A DNA stretch of 64,000 nucleotides from NCBI GenBank assembly GCA_023055505.1, contig JALIRH010000007.1, positions 15,978,273-16,042,272 of the forward strand. Reading direction: 5' to 3'. Shown here piece after piece: positions 61,401-64,000 of the stretch (its first letter is position 1; each line of letters begins with the position of its first letter). The notes beneath the pieces were generated by a model. That model made no database searches, had not been told where the DNA came from, and saw only the letters and a program-made list of their open reading frames with translations. The translations under genes were made by a program, and so were the position numbers. Source of the stretch: Callipepla californica brunnescens (taxonomy: Eukaryota; Chordata; Aves; Galliformes; Odontophoridae).

Positions 61401-63867
61401 ACCATTCATTTCTTTATTTTGCATTACTTTACTATTTGGAAGATGAGATAGGTGTTTCAAAGAAATACAATTTAATTTCTAGAAACTGTAAGCAACCTCA
61501 GAAAGTTCTTGAAACTGTGTACAGGAAAACTCAGTATTGAATGGCAGACTGGGTTCCACTGTTCATACATCATATGTTTTCCTGTAAATTTCTTTTTTGG
61601 TAAACCCCATTGTCCTTACCGTTTCCTAAGACTTTTGTTGCTTATTTATTTATTTTCTTTATCCTCTCTCTTTTTCTTTCTTCCTCTCTTTTATCTTTCT
61701 TGTCCTCATCAGAAAGCTGTGCAAAAGATGTATATTAACCAGCACTGGTGCCTTTATATTCCTGAATTTTCATTTGCACCATAAGAACAAAGAACAATAA
61801 GGTAATAAAACCAGAAAGAGTTGTTCAAGTGACAGATGTTAAAGGCAGAGGAGGCAAAGGAAGAAAATAATAGAAAACAGTCATCTAATTGGGTTGAGAC
61901 CTCATGCTTTTCCTCACCTTTTGTTCTACAAATCCAAATCTTGGAACAAATTCTTCCCTACCAATTTAACACAACTGAAATGCACTGACCTTGGCAGACA
62001 TCGATGTGAGATGAGAGTCAGAAGCTGAGTATTTAAAAGGTCATTTAAGAACACTAATTATCAACACTGTGGAAGTAGAGAGTCTTGACAAAGCAACCTT
62101 CTGGAGGCAAGAAAGAATAGAAGGTTGTTTAGAAAATAAACCAGTAGGAGAAAATTTTGCAAAGAAGTGTGAAATTTCTATTGCTGTTTATCTTGCTCCA
62201 CAGCTTCTGCTCTGAAAATTCTTTCTTGTATTCCTATAATCTACCAGTAAAATCAAGTAATTGCATTACAGTATGTCTTCCCCTGAAGGCCATCATATAG
62301 CCTGAATGTACATGAAGTGCATATAGCAGAGAAGAGAATGTAGTCAGCGTGGTAACTTTAGGGAAAATACAAATACGAACTCTTCTGCAAGTTTTGTCTA
62401 CAAGATATGCATCACTAACTTATGCAGAAATGCCTGAGCTAACTTAATTTTCTGTTCTAGATAAGTAGCTCTGATGGAAAATATACATTCACTTATACGG
62501 AACAGTAGATTATACCCCAAATTGCAGATTTAAACATTGAAGTTTTGGTTTTACTCTAACACATATGCGTATGTTTGCTGTCTCACTGGCATAAGTGCTT
62601 ATTCCTGATTTATTTACTCCCCTACTATAGTTTTAATGGGAAACAAAAGTTAATAAAAAAAGGAAAAAAAAAATACACCATCCACTACATTTAGTTATGT
62701 GGTACCTGCATCTGGAGCATTATGTCAGAAGTTGAATTTAGTTTGTAGGGATAAAGAAAATCAGCCTCAATTTCTCATGTAACACTTAAATTGGATGAGT
62801 TTATTATACAGGAAAAAAAAAAATCAATGCATAGTGAAGATAACTAAATTTAAGTGAATCAAGTGATATTATTGTCACAGGGATTTGTCCCAAGAATGAT
62901 AGAAGTTACATAACTCAGCAAAAGTTATTCACCAAGCATTACTGACAATTTGTTCTACTCTAGCATGAATCAAAAGCAATATGCTTACACCTGTAAAGTT
63001 AGTTGCATCGCATTCTCAAAATACTAAATCCATTAGAAGCTTATTATTTGTTATTTCATCTTAGATTTGGTTAAAACTGTGTGCTAGTTCCTAAAGATAG
63101 GTGCTATGCATTTTGGTTACAAAAAAAATTTTACACACATTGTTATTCCGTTGAAATTTAGAATAGTAACATATTGATGCACTTTACTTCACTAACAGTC
63201 CTTCTTCATCATGAGGAAGAAAAACACATTTCTTTCTTTCCCAGTAACACAGGTATACAAATTTCAGCCTAGTAGGTACATAAATAACAAAGACTTTAAT
63301 GAAACGGTACTGATTCCTGTGCAGTTATTTCTGAGATTTAGAATATTTATCTGTATTTTGCAAAAATATAACAGAGAAAGTAACAGTATCCTTTTGATGG
63401 TTGCGCTGAAAGTAGCACATACAGTACAATATATTTACAAAGTCTGAAGCATCTATTTTTCTGATCGGAAAATACCAGAACTACGATGGAGTTTAACATA
63501 CTACTGAAAGATTAGATTAAGCATCATTCCCTAATTCTGAAGCAATAAAAAGTGGAAATATTTATCTACAATTTACATAGGTGTTTATATTGAGTGAAAA
63601 CAAAGGCTTTCAGATGACTAGATCTTCCAGGTGTGAATAATATTCAGATCTATGTGCTCAACAGTTATTAAAATATGTCACCCAGTATCTGCCAACATGA
63701 ACCAGAGAATAATGAGAAGAATGTGTAATGAATGCTGATGAGTATAAATTGTATAAATAGTTTACTAGGCTAATTATCTAACTGAACATATATTTTGTGA
63801 CACTCCCATGTTAGTTCAAGTATTATAAGTAATTTTGCTTTTTATTTATTTATTTTTTTACTAAGGA
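61401..63867. other. AT-rich non-coding stretch
   Basis: A pyrimidine-rich tract lies at about 61645-61705 (TTTATTTATTTTC then CT-rich sequence). No gene or repeat family recognised. Confidence 0.5.
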
Positions 63868-63926
63868 TCACAGTATCGCAGAATTGTAGGGGTTGGACGG
63901 GACCTCTGGAGATCATCAAGTCCAGG
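63868..63926 (-). mobile_element. CR1 LINE 3' end, about 60 bp
   Basis: ATCACAGTATCGCAGAATTG, then GTAGGGGTTGGACGGGACC and TCTGGAGATCATCAAGTCCA, match the young CR1 3' end. The rest is 5'-truncated. Confidence 0.85.
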
Positions 63927-64000
63927 ATGTACTTGTTAACAAAACTGTCTTATCTGGTTTATGAAATAATTCAGTTCAGTATGAATAGCAGCTTTTGTTG

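Noticed and set aside
1..64000. CRISPR array, bacterial operon or plasmid features
   Set aside because: The only regular repeats are eukaryotic microsatellites, one small tandem duplication and interspersed retroelements.

Overview
The window looks like AT-rich, gene-poor nuclear DNA from a bird. The evidence is the repeat content: many CR1 LINE fragments in both orientations, most ending in the (ATTCTGTG)n-type CR1 3' tail; two copies of a mariner element resembling the chicken Galluhop family; and several avian-type endogenous retrovirus LTRs. A galliform is the best guess because of the mariner, but the species cannot be fixed by eye. I found no host protein-coding exon, rRNA, tRNA or CRISPR. 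All recognisable coding sequence is decayed CR1 ORF2 or a mariner transposase remnant.

Layout. 0-5.6 kb: CR1 pieces, a possible LTR (3.15-3.68 kb) and a decayed CR1 reverse-transcriptase segment (4.8-5.5 kb). 5.6-14 kb: AT-rich DNA with one mariner copy (8.9-9.4 kb). 14.0-15.7 kb: a solo LTR with a perfect 5-bp target duplication, inserted inside a minus-strand CR1 fragment, followed by a plus-strand CR1. 22.1-23.2 kb: an ERVL-type LTR split by a CR1 that keeps a long open frame. 26-32 kb: scattered CR1 fragments. 37.6-39.8 kb: a nest of at least four CR1 insertions. 40.8-43.4 kb: CR1 endonuclease-domain and ORF2 pieces. 45.9-46.3 kb: a second mariner copy in the opposite orientation. 50.9-51.8 kb: a second solo LTR with a perfect target duplication. 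57.95-58.89 kb: an internally deleted provirus made of a whole 5' LTR, a tRNA-Ser-type primer binding site and only the last 28 bp of the 3' LTR, between perfect 5-bp duplications. 61 kb: a GC-rich degenerate repeat. The remainder is AT-rich single-copy-looking DNA with homopolymers and short microsatellites.

Nothing here forms an operon or a pathway. The readable story is the order of transposon insertions, fixed by nesting and target-site duplications. I did not find a convincing new biological system. The most informative structures are the deleted provirus at 58 kb, the LTR-in-CR1 nest at 14-15 kb and the CR1 pile-up at 38-39 kb.
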